Positions 47,400 to 54,988 of a stretch of DNA of 64,000 nt are shown piece by piece. Position 1 is the first letter of the stretch. Each line of letters starts with the position of its first letter. The stretch comes from Pseudobutyrivibrio xylanivorans. GTDB taxonomy: Bacteria > Bacillota > Clostridia > Lachnospirales > Lachnospiraceae. The position numbers and the translations under genes were made by a program. The notes under the pieces are model-generated. The model saw only the letters and a program-made list of their open reading frames with translations. It made no database searches and had not been told where the DNA came from. The DNA lies in the NCBI RefSeq assembly GCF_010906925.1, contig NZ_VTVE01000001.1, forward strand, positions 372,001 to 436,000, read 5' to 3'.

Positions 47400-48019
47400 T
47401 GGTCATAAGATCATGTAATCTTGAAACAGTGTGCGGGCCTACATCTACACTTCCTAAAAATGACCTCCCAGAGGTGGCATTTGCAGGCAAGTCTAATGTA
47501 GGCAAGTCATCACTCATAAATGCGGTTATGAACCGCAAGTCTCTAGCTAGAGTATCAGCCCAGCCTGGTAAAACACAGACCATCAATTTCTACAATATTA
47601 ATGATGAGATTTATGTGGTGGATTTGCCGGGCTACGGTTTTGCTAAGGCATCTGAAAAGGAACGTGAGCGTTGGGGCAAGATGATAGAGACATATCTGAA
47701 CACATCAGATATGATTAGAGCTGTCTTTCTTTTAGTAGATATTAGACATGCTCCATCGGCAAATGACAAGCAGATGTTTGAATGGATGGACTACGTAGGT
47801 TACGACCCAATTGTCATCGCCACTAAGGCTGACAAGATCAAGCGAAGCCAGCTTGATAAGCAGATTAAGATTTTGCGTGAGGGTTTAGGAGCTACAAAGG
47901 ACACAATCATTGTTCCATTTTCATCCCAGACCAAGCAGGGACTTGACACTATACAGGATTTCTTGGCTCAGGTTATCGAGAATGAAGCCAGTCTTTCTGA
48001 TGTAGAGGATCTTGATTAA
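47399..48019 (+). CDS. engB: Ribosome-biogenesis GTPase EngB (YsxC/YihA)
   Basis: Essential GTPase for large-subunit assembly. 206 residues with G1 GKSNVGKSS, G3 DLPGYGFAK, G4 ATKADK and G5 SSQT. The start overlaps the clpX stop by one base, and the stop overlaps the znuA start in the same way, so clpX-engB-znuA are translationally coupled. Confidence 0.96.
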   Translation: MVIRSCNLETVCGPTSTLPKNDLPEVAFAGKSNVGKSSLINAVMNRKSLARVSAQPGKTQTINFYNINDEIYVVDLPGYGFAKASEKERERWGKMIETYLNTSDMIRAVFLLVDIRHAPSANDKQMFEWMDYVGYDPIVIATKADKIKRSQLDKQIKILREGLGATKDTIIVPFSSQTKQGLDTIQDFLAQVIENEASLSDVEDLD

Positions 48020-49044
48020 TGAAGAAAAACAAATATATTTTTGTGCTACTACTGCTCATCTCTATTAGTGTGGTGTGCACCTGTGGCACTTTTTTTTATG
48101 TAAAATTTAATAATGCTAATGTAGCTGCAAATGCTGATGATGAATTTGTTATTATGACTAGCTGCAATCCTGTATATATTGCTACATTAAATGTTGTAGG
48201 TGATACAGATGGGGTGACTGTTTCCAACCTATCCCAGCCAACAACAGGATGTCTCCATGATTACACACTTACTACAGAGGATATGAAGAATCTATCTAAT
48301 GCAGATGTGCTGGTGGTAAATGGCGGTGGTATGGAAGGCTACCTTGATGATGTGGTGGAGGCTTATCCTGAGCTAACCATTATAGATACATTTGAATATG
48401 TAGAGGATAGAGTCGAGCTTCCAGAAGAAGAGGAACATGAGCATGACGCTGATGAGCATTCTCAGGAAAAGTCATTATCCCAGACTCCAAATGATTTTCA
48501 TAGAACGGTAGAGTCTGATGAGCACGAGGACCATCACCACGAGGAGAATAGTCATATCTGGATGGATAGCAAGCTTTTTGCTTATCAGGTTCAGGCTATC
48601 GCAGAGGGATTAAGCCAGGCAGACGGGACACATGCAGACATATATAAGGAAAATTCCTCAGAATATGTAGGGGTTCTTTCAAAATATGTGGATAAATCAG
48701 GCTTAGAATCACTTGAGGGTGCAAATGTTGCTGTTTTACATGCTGCCTTTATATATACTGCAGGTTCACTTGATGCCAATGTAGTGGCTGTGATGGATTT
48801 GGATGAGGAGCGTCAGGTTAGTGCTGGCGAGGTCAGTGATTTTATCGAGACAATCAAGGCAAATGATGTTAAGCTTGTTTTAGCAGAGTACGACTACGGC
48901 AATTCAATGGGCAAGCTAATTACAGAACAGACAGATGCTAAGGTGGTTTACCTAGAGACTCTAGTTCATGGCGCATATGGAGCCGACGATTACGTAACCA
49001 CCATGAACGAAAACTATGCCCGAATCTCCAACGTGGTAGAATAG
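48019..49044 (+). CDS. Zinc-type ABC transporter substrate-binding protein
   Basis: Extracytoplasmic metal-binding protein of the ZnuA/TroA cluster A-I family, 341 residues. N-terminal hydrophobic signal/anchor (about 6-28); no clear lipobox cysteine context. The mobile His/Glu/Asp-rich loop (EEEEHEHDADEHSQ ... DEHEDHHHEENSH, about 135-178) favours zinc. Other metal ligands are seen in CLHDYTL, SHIWMD, VLHAAF and LAEYDYG. Adjacent ATPase and permease genes complete the importer, with repeat copy C between. Manganese is the alternative substrate. Confidence 0.88.
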   Translation: MKKNKYIFVLLLLISISVVCTCGTFFYVKFNNANVAANADDEFVIMTSCNPVYIATLNVVGDTDGVTVSNLSQPTTGCLHDYTLTTEDMKNLSNADVLVVNGGGMEGYLDDVVEAYPELTIIDTFEYVEDRVELPEEEEHEHDADEHSQEKSLSQTPNDFHRTVESDEHEDHHHEENSHIWMDSKLFAYQVQAIAEGLSQADGTHADIYKENSSEYVGVLSKYVDKSGLESLEGANVAVLHAAFIYTAGSLDANVVAVMDLDEERQVSAGEVSDFIETIKANDVKLVLAEYDYGNSMGKLITEQTDAKVVYLETLVHGAYGADDYVTTMNENYARISNVVE

Positions 49045-49054
49045 GGAATATTTT

Positions 49055-49093
49055 ATTCAGAGTCAGCTAGGGTTAAGCCACCAGGCTCTGAAT
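49055..49093 (+). terminator. Hairpin after the binding-protein gene
   Basis: ATTCAGAG pairs with CTCTGAAT, followed by TTATTAAA. The loop is long (23 bases) and the T run weak, so it may only attenuate transcription into the ABC genes. Confidence 0.5.
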
Positions 49094-49112
49094 TTATTAA
49101 ATGAGTCGAATA

Positions 49113-49197
49113 GGTTGTAACTATCAAGCTCTGAGTGTTGCGTAGCGAAACATGTAGTTGAGCGAAGCAATATCTCAGGCTTGAGAGTGTAACAACC
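49113..49197 (+). repeat. Structured intergenic repeat, copy C
   Basis: Third copy of the dispersed element. Outer stem GGTTGT / ACAACC, then ACTATCAAGC with GCTTGAGAGT and CTGAG with CTCAG, enclosing GTTGCGTAGCGAAAC and TTGAGCGAAGCAA. Relative to copies A and B a G-C pair has become A-T on both sides, and CTTAG/CTAAG has become CTGAG/CTCAG. No T run follows, so this copy lies within a probable operon and is not an obvious terminator. It ends 34 bases before the ABC ATPase. Confidence 0.88.
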
Positions 49198-49231
49198 GAA
49201 ACCGACGGATTATAATGAGAAAGATTATAGT

Positions 49232-49996
49232 ATGAAGAAAATTATTCCATGTGGATTTCACTGTATTAAGTTCATAGACTTGGGCGTTGCCTTTGGCGAC
49301 CAGCAGGTGCTGTCTGGCATCAACCTCCATGTTCATTGTGGCCAGATGACCGCTATCATTGGGCGCAATGGTGCTGGTAAATCTACTCTTGTAAGAGCTA
49401 TCCTTGGAGAGGTTCCATATACAGGAGAGATTCAGTTCAAGAATAAAATGAACAACAACATGCAGGGACTTAAGATAGGCTATGTTCCACAGACTATTAA
49501 TATAGATAGAACTACACCACTTAGTGTGTATGATTTGTTCCAGTCATTTACAGGGAAATTACCTATTTTATTTTCTAATAAGAAGGAACACGAGCATGTG
49601 AGAGAGGCTCTTGCAGAATTTGATGTGGCAGAGCTTATAGACCAGCCTGTAGGTACTCTTTCTGGCGGACAGCTACAGAGAGTTCTTCTTGCTATGGCTG
49701 TCCATGATACACCAAACCTTCTATTATTAGATGAGCCAGTATCTGGTATCGATAAAAATGGTATGGATGCATTCTATGAAAAGATGCAGTACTTAAAGGA
49801 GACACATGATTTGGCTATTATTCTTGTGAGCCATGATCTTGACTACGTATATAAGTATGCGGATAATGTTATCCTTATTGATAAGACTGTGACTGCAGCA
49901 GGCAGACCAAAGCTTGTGTATGAGACTGATGCCTTTAAATCAGTATTTGGTAAGGGCGCAGTAGGAGAAGTGGAGGTGAAGACAGATGTTCAGTGA
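49232..49996 (+). CDS. Metal ABC transporter ATP-binding protein
   Basis: ATPase of the ZnuC/MntB-type metal importer, 254 residues. Walker A GRNGAGKST near 49, signature LSGGQLQRVLLA, Walker B NLLLLDEPVSG and switch histidine LVSHDLDYV. A Cys/His pair in the N-terminus (IPCGFHCIKF) is unusual. The ribosome-binding site is weak (GAGAAAG). It overlaps the permease by 11 bases. Together with the preceding binding protein it should import zinc. Confidence 0.9.
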   Translation: MKKIIPCGFHCIKFIDLGVAFGDQQVLSGINLHVHCGQMTAIIGRNGAGKSTLVRAILGEVPYTGEIQFKNKMNNNMQGLKIGYVPQTINIDRTTPLSVYDLFQSFTGKLPILFSNKKEHEHVREALAEFDVAELIDQPVGTLSGGQLQRVLLAMAVHDTPNLLLLDEPVSGIDKNGMDAFYEKMQYLKETHDLAIILVSHDLDYVYKYADNVILIDKTVTAAGRPKLVYETDAFKSVFGKGAVGEVEVKTDVQ

Positions 49997-50789
49997 GATG
50001 TTTAGTTATACCTTCATGATTCGAGCTACTATAGCTATTCTTTTGATTTCACCGCTCTTTGGAACAGTTGGTACCATGATAGTGCAAAAGAGGATGGCAT
50101 ATTTCAGTGATGCCCTTGGACATTCGGCCCTCACTGGTATTGCAGCTGGAGTAATTATGGGAATAGCTAACACTACAGTTTCCATGATTATATTTGGTAT
50201 CTGTTTTGCCTTGCTTCTTAATTATATTTCTAGAAAAGGACTTAGCTCTTCAGATACATTGATTTCTGTATTTGCCAGCTGTGCTACAGCACTTGGTCTT
50301 GCAATATTATCAAGGGGCGGTAGCTTCAGCAATTACTCAGCTATATTAGTGGGCGATATTTTATCAATCACCGGAAGCGAGATTATTCAGCTTATTGTGT
50401 TATTTGCTGTTATATTAGTTTTCTGGTGCTTTAGCATTAATAGGCTGACAGCTATTAGTATTCATGCCACACTTGCTAAGAGCCGCAGTATTTCAGTTAG
50501 AGTGATGGAGGATGCTTTTGCTGTATTGATAGCTCTTCTTGTTATGTTATCCATCAAGTGGGTGGGCATACTCCTTATTAATGCACTTTTAATTCTTCCT
50601 GCAGCCAGCAGTAGAAATATCTCGGAGAACTTTAGAGAGTATACTTATTTTTCTATTATATTTAGCCTCTTCTCTGGAATAGTAGGATTGTTTGTTTCTT
50701 ATTTTACAGATATGGCTACAGGTCCTATGATTGTAATCATAGCAAGCGTTATTTATTTTGCTACATATATATATGGTAAGGATAGATAA
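49986..50789 (+). CDS. Metal ABC transporter permease (ABC-3 family)
   Basis: Integral membrane subunit of the zinc/manganese importer, 267 residues with seven or eight hydrophobic helices. Family signs are MIVQKRMAYFSDALGHSALTGIAAG in the N-terminal third and ILLINALLILPAASSRN. GTGGAGG precedes the ATG inside the ATPase gene. It is the last gene of the operon, 15 bases before a strong terminator. Confidence 0.92.
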   Translation: MFSEMFSYTFMIRATIAILLISPLFGTVGTMIVQKRMAYFSDALGHSALTGIAAGVIMGIANTTVSMIIFGICFALLLNYISRKGLSSSDTLISVFASCATALGLAILSRGGSFSNYSAILVGDILSITGSEIIQLIVLFAVILVFWCFSINRLTAISIHATLAKSRSISVRVMEDAFAVLIALLVMLSIKWVGILLINALLILPAASSRNISENFREYTYFSIIFSLFSGIVGLFVSYFTDMATGPMIVIIASVIYFATYIYGKDR

Positions 50790-50804
50790 TTGAAAACAAA
50801 TAGT

Positions 50805-50842
50805 AATCCCCAGACTCTGTATTTAGAGCCTGGGGATTTTTT
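50805..50842 (+). terminator. Terminator after the metal importer
   Basis: AATCCCCAG-A-CTCT pairs with AGAG-C-CTGGGGATT, followed by TTTT. Confidence 0.92.
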
Positions 50843-50950
50843 GAAAATGGATGCCAGATAATATACGAAAGTGTAAATATTGTGTAAAAATCAGATAATT
50901 GGATGCAATTTATGTTTTTTTAGTGAAAAACGTGCACAGAGAAAAAAACG

Positions 50951-50959
50951 TGATATAAT
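50951..50959 (+). promoter_or_regulatory. Extended -10 promoter upstream of flagellin 1
   Basis: TGATATAAT, a near-perfect extended -10 element about 565 bases before the flagellin start. It would give a very long leader. Confidence 0.5.
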
Positions 50960-51027
50960 ACATCTACACTTAAGGATGACACCTTGGTTTAGCCCCTATT
51001 TTAAGGTTTAAAAATATTTTAAAAAAA

Positions 51028-51060
51028 GGGGTTAAGTTATAAAAGAGATCATCCGATATA
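51028..51060 (+). promoter_or_regulatory. SigD-like promoter P1 of flagellin 1, first repeat unit
   Basis: GGGGTTAAGT followed by CCGATATA at 51053-51060; TAAG (51033-51036) and CCGATATA are 16 bases apart, close to TAAA-N15-CCGATAT. The same arrangement is repeated 109-110 bases downstream. Confidence 0.5.
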
Positions 51061-51137
51061 TTTTTTGTAAGGGCAGAAGAGAGGTAATTAAACCCAGTTT
51101 AGAGTGAAATAAAATTTTTTAAAAAAATTTCTAAAAA

Positions 51138-51169
51138 GGGGTTAAGTAATTTCTCAGATGACCGATATA
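51138..51169 (+). promoter_or_regulatory. SigD-like promoter P2 of flagellin 1, second repeat unit
   Basis: GGGGTTAAGT again, then CCGATATA at 51162-51169; TAAG (51143-51146) lies exactly 15 bases before it. P1 and P2 thus form a direct repeat of promoter elements. Confidence 0.6.
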
Positions 51170-51175
51170 CACATT

Positions 51176-51202
51176 AGATAAATGAAAAGGATTTCATTAT
51201 CT
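51176..51202 (+). promoter_or_regulatory. Hairpin at the expected P2 transcript start with GGA loop
   Basis: AGATA-A-ATGAAA pairs with TTTCAT-TATCT, with AGGA as apical loop. It would sit at the very 5' end of the P2 transcript. A GGA in a hairpin loop is the core of CsrA sites. The rest of the 735-base gap (51203-51504) holds several weak hairpins (e.g. TCTATTG/CAATAGA followed by ATTTTTT at 51289-51315, ACAGTA/TACTGT near 51410-51432) and no gene. Confidence 0.4.
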
Positions 51203-51504
51203 CGAAAGTTACATCACAATATCATATAGGTTTCGTTACCAGGACAAGGATGTTAAGGATCGGAATAATCAAATTTGTTTTCTATTTATCTATTGTAATC
51301 GCAATAGAATTTTTTCATGCGAAGAATTAACTTAATAACAATTCATGGAGAGATGACCAATACAGATTGCATTGGCAATGGGCCACTCATAGTAAGTGAT
51401 AATCATTTACAGTATGTCGCGCGAGTACTGTGTTGATTATAAATTAGCAATTATTAACAATTAAGTGCAGAGGCACTTCTCCCAAGAAAGGATTCTAGGG
51501 AGTA

Positions 51505-51520
51505 TCTACAAGGAGGTAGA
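51505..51520 (+). promoter_or_regulatory. CsrA-like site covering the flagellin 1 ribosome-binding site
   Basis: TCTAC-AAGGAG-GTAGA: the Shine-Dalgarno is the loop of a 5-bp hairpin. TACAAGGAGGT differs at one position from the CsrA consensus TACARGGATGT. A second AAGGA is at 51488-51492. In Bacillus subtilis CsrA represses flagellin translation in this way. Confidence 0.65.
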
Positions 51521-51524
51521 ATTT

Positions 51525-52982
51525 ATGGTAGTACAACACAACATGCAAGCAAGCAATGCTTCAAGAATGCTCAACATCACAGCAGGAAATCAGTCAAAGT
51601 CAACTGAGAAATTAGCTTCAGGTTACAAGATTAACCGTGCAGCAGATGATGCAGCTGGTCTTTCAATTTCAGAGAAGATGCGTAAGCAGATCAGAGGTCT
51701 TGATCAGGCTTCTACAAACGCACAGGATGGTGTATCTGCAGTGCAGACAGCTGAAGGTGCTTTAACAGAAGTTCACTCAATGCTTCAGAGAATGAACGAG
51801 CTTGCAGTACAGGCAGCAAACGGAACAAACAGTGAGTCTGATCGTTCTTCAATCCAGGACGAAATTAATCAGCTTACAACAGAAATCGATCGTGTTGCTG
51901 AGACAACAAAATTCAATGAGACATACTTACTTAAGGGTTCTAACGGAACAAAGAAGAACTACGTACAGGCTCATGATGCAGGTCTTGTTGGTTCATTATC
52001 ACAGAACACAACAACAGCTACTTTCCGTATGAAAGAGCTTAACGTTGGTGATACTTACACAATCGGTGGTACAAAGTATGAAATCGGTGCTAAGGATGTG
52101 GCTGATGGTCTTAAAGCTCTTAAGATTACAACAGGTGATGCAGCAGTTGGTACAGCTGGAGAGGCTGGATATCAGGCTAAGCTTAACTCTGGTGATGTAA
52201 TCAAGATCGATGGTAAGTCTTATGAGATCGCTACTGAGACAGATATGGAGCAGGCTAAGATTACAGCAGCTAAGATTACACAGCTTGCAGCTTTGGGTTC
52301 TACAATTGAATTCAACGGCAAGAGCGTAACAGTATTCTCTGAGAAGGATAAGACACAGGAAACTGATTACACAGATCCTAACAACAAGACTCTTATCACA
52401 ACAAAGGCAGCTTATAATAAGGTTCAGACAGAGCTTACAGCAGCTTCATCAATCGGTGCTATCGATGATCGTGCTTCTGTTGCAGCAGGTGTTAAGAAGA
52501 CAGTTGGTGAGGATACAAATAAGCAGACATTCTATGATTTCAAGATCACACGTGGTTCTGTAAATACAAAGAATGACCTTAACTTCAACCTTCATGTTGG
52601 TTCTGATGCTGATATGACAAACAAGATTGGTGTTAAGATTGAGACAATGGATTCTAAGAACCTTGGTCTTGCAGGACTTAATGTATCTGATGATACAGGT
52701 AAGGCAGCTACATACGCTATCGATGCTATCGCAGACGCTGTTTCTAAGGTATCTGCACAGAGATCTGCACTTGGTGCTATCCAGAACAGATTAGAGCATA
52801 CAATCGCTAACGTAGACAACGTAGTTGAGAATACAAATGCATCTGAATCTCGTATCCGTGATACAGATATGGCTGATGAAATGGTTAACTACAGCAAGAA
52901 TAATATTCTTCAGCAGGCAGGTCAGGCAATGCTTGCACAGGCTAACCAGTCAACACAGGGCGTATTATCAATTCTTGGATAA
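51525..52982 (+). CDS. fliC1: Flagellin (copy 1)
   Basis: Structural subunit of the flagellar filament, secreted by the flagellar export apparatus. 485 residues with conserved terminal D0/D1 domains: N-terminal MVVQHNMQASNASRMLNI and LASGYKINRAADDAAGLSISEKMR; C-terminal SRIRDTDMADEMV and ILQQAGQAMLAQANQ. The middle (about 165-375) is variable and threonine/lysine-rich. The start is set by AGGAGG at 51511-51516. Codon bias suggests strong expression. Upstream are one sigma-A-like and two SigD-like promoters and a long leader; a terminator follows. Paralogue of the gene at 54989. Confidence 0.96.
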   Translation: MVVQHNMQASNASRMLNITAGNQSKSTEKLASGYKINRAADDAAGLSISEKMRKQIRGLDQASTNAQDGVSAVQTAEGALTEVHSMLQRMNELAVQAANGTNSESDRSSIQDEINQLTTEIDRVAETTKFNETYLLKGSNGTKKNYVQAHDAGLVGSLSQNTTTATFRMKELNVGDTYTIGGTKYEIGAKDVADGLKALKITTGDAAVGTAGEAGYQAKLNSGDVIKIDGKSYEIATETDMEQAKITAAKITQLAALGSTIEFNGKSVTVFSEKDKTQETDYTDPNNKTLITTKAAYNKVQTELTAASSIGAIDDRASVAAGVKKTVGEDTNKQTFYDFKITRGSVNTKNDLNFNLHVGSDADMTNKIGVKIETMDSKNLGLAGLNVSDDTGKAATYAIDAIADAVSKVSAQRSALGAIQNRLEHTIANVDNVVENTNASESRIRDTDMADEMVNYSKNNILQQAGQAMLAQANQSTQGVLSILG

Positions 52983-53062
52983 TCAAACATTGATTGAGTT
53001 AAGCATAGCTTAACAGTCCAAATTAATTGTTTCGCGCAGACTAGTTAAATACTAGTAAATTA

Positions 53063-53092
53063 GGGACTCCCAGGGATGGGGGTCCCTTTTTT
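53063..53092 (+). terminator. Terminator after flagellin 1
   Basis: GGGACTCCC pairs with GGGGGTCCC (one T-G) followed by TTTTTT. Confidence 0.92.
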
Positions 53093-53235
53093 GTGTAATA
53101 GGATATAGAAGAGCATATTTGTAAATTTATTAGTGCATAATTTAATTGAGCTTGATATATATAAATGATTGGTTCATAATATATTTTATAAGGCATAGTG
53201 TTGCTAATATATAATGTATTTTCTAGGGTGGGACG

Positions 53236-54585
53236 ATGAAAGAACAGAATTATTCAGTGCTTAATATGACCGAAGGTAATCCGGTTTCTTTGATAATAAA
53301 GTTTTCTATTCCAATGCTCATTGGTAATCTTTTTCAGCAGCTATATAATCTGGTAGATTCAATTATAGTAGGTCAGTTTGTGGGGCCTCAGGCTTTGGCA
53401 GCTATTGGCGTAACAGGTTCAGTCACATTTTTATTCTTTGCTCTTTGCAATGGATTTGGAAATGGTGGGGGCATCATTACCTCTCAGGCTTTTGGAAAGG
53501 GAGATGATGATGAAGTTAGAATCAGCATTTCTAACACAGGCTATATCATGTTCGTTTTTCCGCTAGTGGTTGGTATAATTGCATATTTTTTAATTGATCC
53601 TGTGCTTATTATTCTTGATACACCTGCTGAGATTATGGCAGATTCCAGATCATATTTAAGTATTATGTGCGTTGGGTTAATTTTTGTTTCCCTATATAAT
53701 TATGTGTCGGCTATGTTGAGAGCCCTTGGTGATTCCAAAACACCACTTTATTTTTTGATATTCTCATGTATTCTCAATACAATTTTAGATTGGATTTTTG
53801 TGTGCATTTTTCATATGGGAGTTTTTGGAGCAGGTGTTGCAACTGTAATTTCTCAGCTAATTTCAGGGGTGAGTTGTTTAATTTATGCAATTTCTAAGAA
53901 TGAATATTTTCATATGAAAAAAGAAGATTTAAAGGTTAATAGTTTTATTTCCCATAAAATTATTAGATTAGGATTTCCCTTGTCATTACAGTTTTCCTTG
54001 ATTGCAATATCCTGTATGGCACTTCAGCGAGTTGTTAATTCATTTGGAAGTGTTGCCGTGGCTGCATTTACCGCAACTAGTAGAATAGAGCAGATTATTC
54101 ATTTGCCATATCAGACACTTGGTGCAGCATTGGCAACATATACTGGGCAGAACTATGGTGCAGGTAAGTCTGATAGGATTATAGTTGGCTATAAAAAGAG
54201 TCTTATGCTTATGGCTATTTTTTCTTTATTGATGCTTCCAATAATGCAATTCTTGGGCGCGGCAATTATAAGCATTTTCGTTAAAAGTGCAGATGTAATA
54301 GCAATGGGAGCAACTGCTCTTCAAATCACAAGCCTCTTTTATATAATGCTTGGAGTAATTTATGTGGTGCGAGGAGTGTTGAATGGTCTAGGAGATGCAT
54401 TTTTTGCACTATTAAATGGAATAGTGGAGGTTATTGGCAGATTCATTGTTCCTGTAATGTTGACTGGCTTTGCTACTATCGGACTATGGGGAATATGGTG
54501 GTCCGTTGGAATAGTTTGGTCCATTAGTGGCTTGACTGCCTGGTTGAGATATTTGGGGTACAAGAAACAAGCATTGCAATATTAA
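53236..54585 (+). CDS. MATE family efflux transporter
   Basis: Multidrug and toxin extrusion-type cation antiporter, 449 residues, about 12 hydrophobic helices in two related halves. N-terminal MTEGNPVSLIIKFSIPMLIGNLFQQLYNLVDSI is characteristic, as is GALATYTGQNYGAG in the second half. GGGTGGGA precedes the ATG. It is placed between the two flagellin genes, has no terminator-like hairpin directly after it, and has no evident functional link with them. Substrate unknown. Confidence 0.93.
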   Translation: MKEQNYSVLNMTEGNPVSLIIKFSIPMLIGNLFQQLYNLVDSIIVGQFVGPQALAAIGVTGSVTFLFFALCNGFGNGGGIITSQAFGKGDDDEVRISISNTGYIMFVFPLVVGIIAYFLIDPVLIILDTPAEIMADSRSYLSIMCVGLIFVSLYNYVSAMLRALGDSKTPLYFLIFSCILNTILDWIFVCIFHMGVFGAGVATVISQLISGVSCLIYAISKNEYFHMKKEDLKVNSFISHKIIRLGFPLSLQFSLIAISCMALQRVVNSFGSVAVAAFTATSRIEQIIHLPYQTLGAALATYTGQNYGAGKSDRIIVGYKKSLMLMAIFSLLMLPIMQFLGAAIISIFVKSADVIAMGATALQITSLFYIMLGVIYVVRGVLNGLGDAFFALLNGIVEVIGRFIVPVMLTGFATIGLWGIWWSVGIVWSISGLTAWLRYLGYKKQALQY

Positions 54586-54664
54586 TGAAATGGAGAATGA
54601 TTGAATCCTATGTGTTAGAAAAATTGTCTAATAAATAGGGTTCAAATTTTTTTTATTAAGAAAC

Positions 54665-54691
54665 TAAAGATTTTTGTGGCTTTTCCGATAA
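54665..54691 (+). promoter_or_regulatory. Flagellar sigma promoter of flagellin 2
   Basis: TAAA (54665-54668), spacer of 16, CCGATAA (54685-54691): an excellent match to the SigD/FliA consensus. The remaining 300-base leader contains ATGCGC-ACA-GCGCAT (about 54928-54942) and a CCACC/GGTGG hairpin (about 54819-54841), and no gene. Confidence 0.75.
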
Positions 54692-54968
54692 CTAAATTAG
54701 ATGGAGACAGTAAACCTATGTTTTTGTCGTCCAACTGGGCAGTTATTTTTCATATAATCGCGCGGAAGAGTAACTGTTTTTTGTACCTTTACAATTTAAT
54801 AAGGTATACTACATAATTTCCACCTTGATAGCTAGTGGTGGTTGGTCACACCACTTGTTATATAGATACGGATGCAAGCCTAAAGTATGTAGCATTCCAT
54901 ATCATCGTAACTTTTTAAAATTATGTTATGCGCACAGCGCATCTCTTATGAATGGAATCACAAGAGTA

Positions 54969-54984
54969 TCTACAAGGAGGTAGA
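54969..54984 (+). promoter_or_regulatory. CsrA-like site covering the flagellin 2 ribosome-binding site
   Basis: Same hairpin as in flagellin 1: TCTAC-AAGGAG-GTAGA, with the Shine-Dalgarno in the loop. An upstream ATGGA is at 54952-54956. The segment AGTATCTACAAGGAGGTAGA is identical in both genes although the leaders otherwise differ. Confidence 0.65.
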
Positions 54985-54988
54985 AATT

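Noticed and set aside
51289-51315. Attenuator terminator in the flagellin 1 leader
   Set aside because: The 7-bp stem is mostly A-T and too weak to call a terminator, although a T run follows.
54819-54841. Fourth copy of the dispersed repeat in the flagellin 2 leader
   Set aside because: CTTGATAGCTAGTGGTGG resembles one arm of copy B, but the other parts of the core are absent, so it is at most a fragment or chance.
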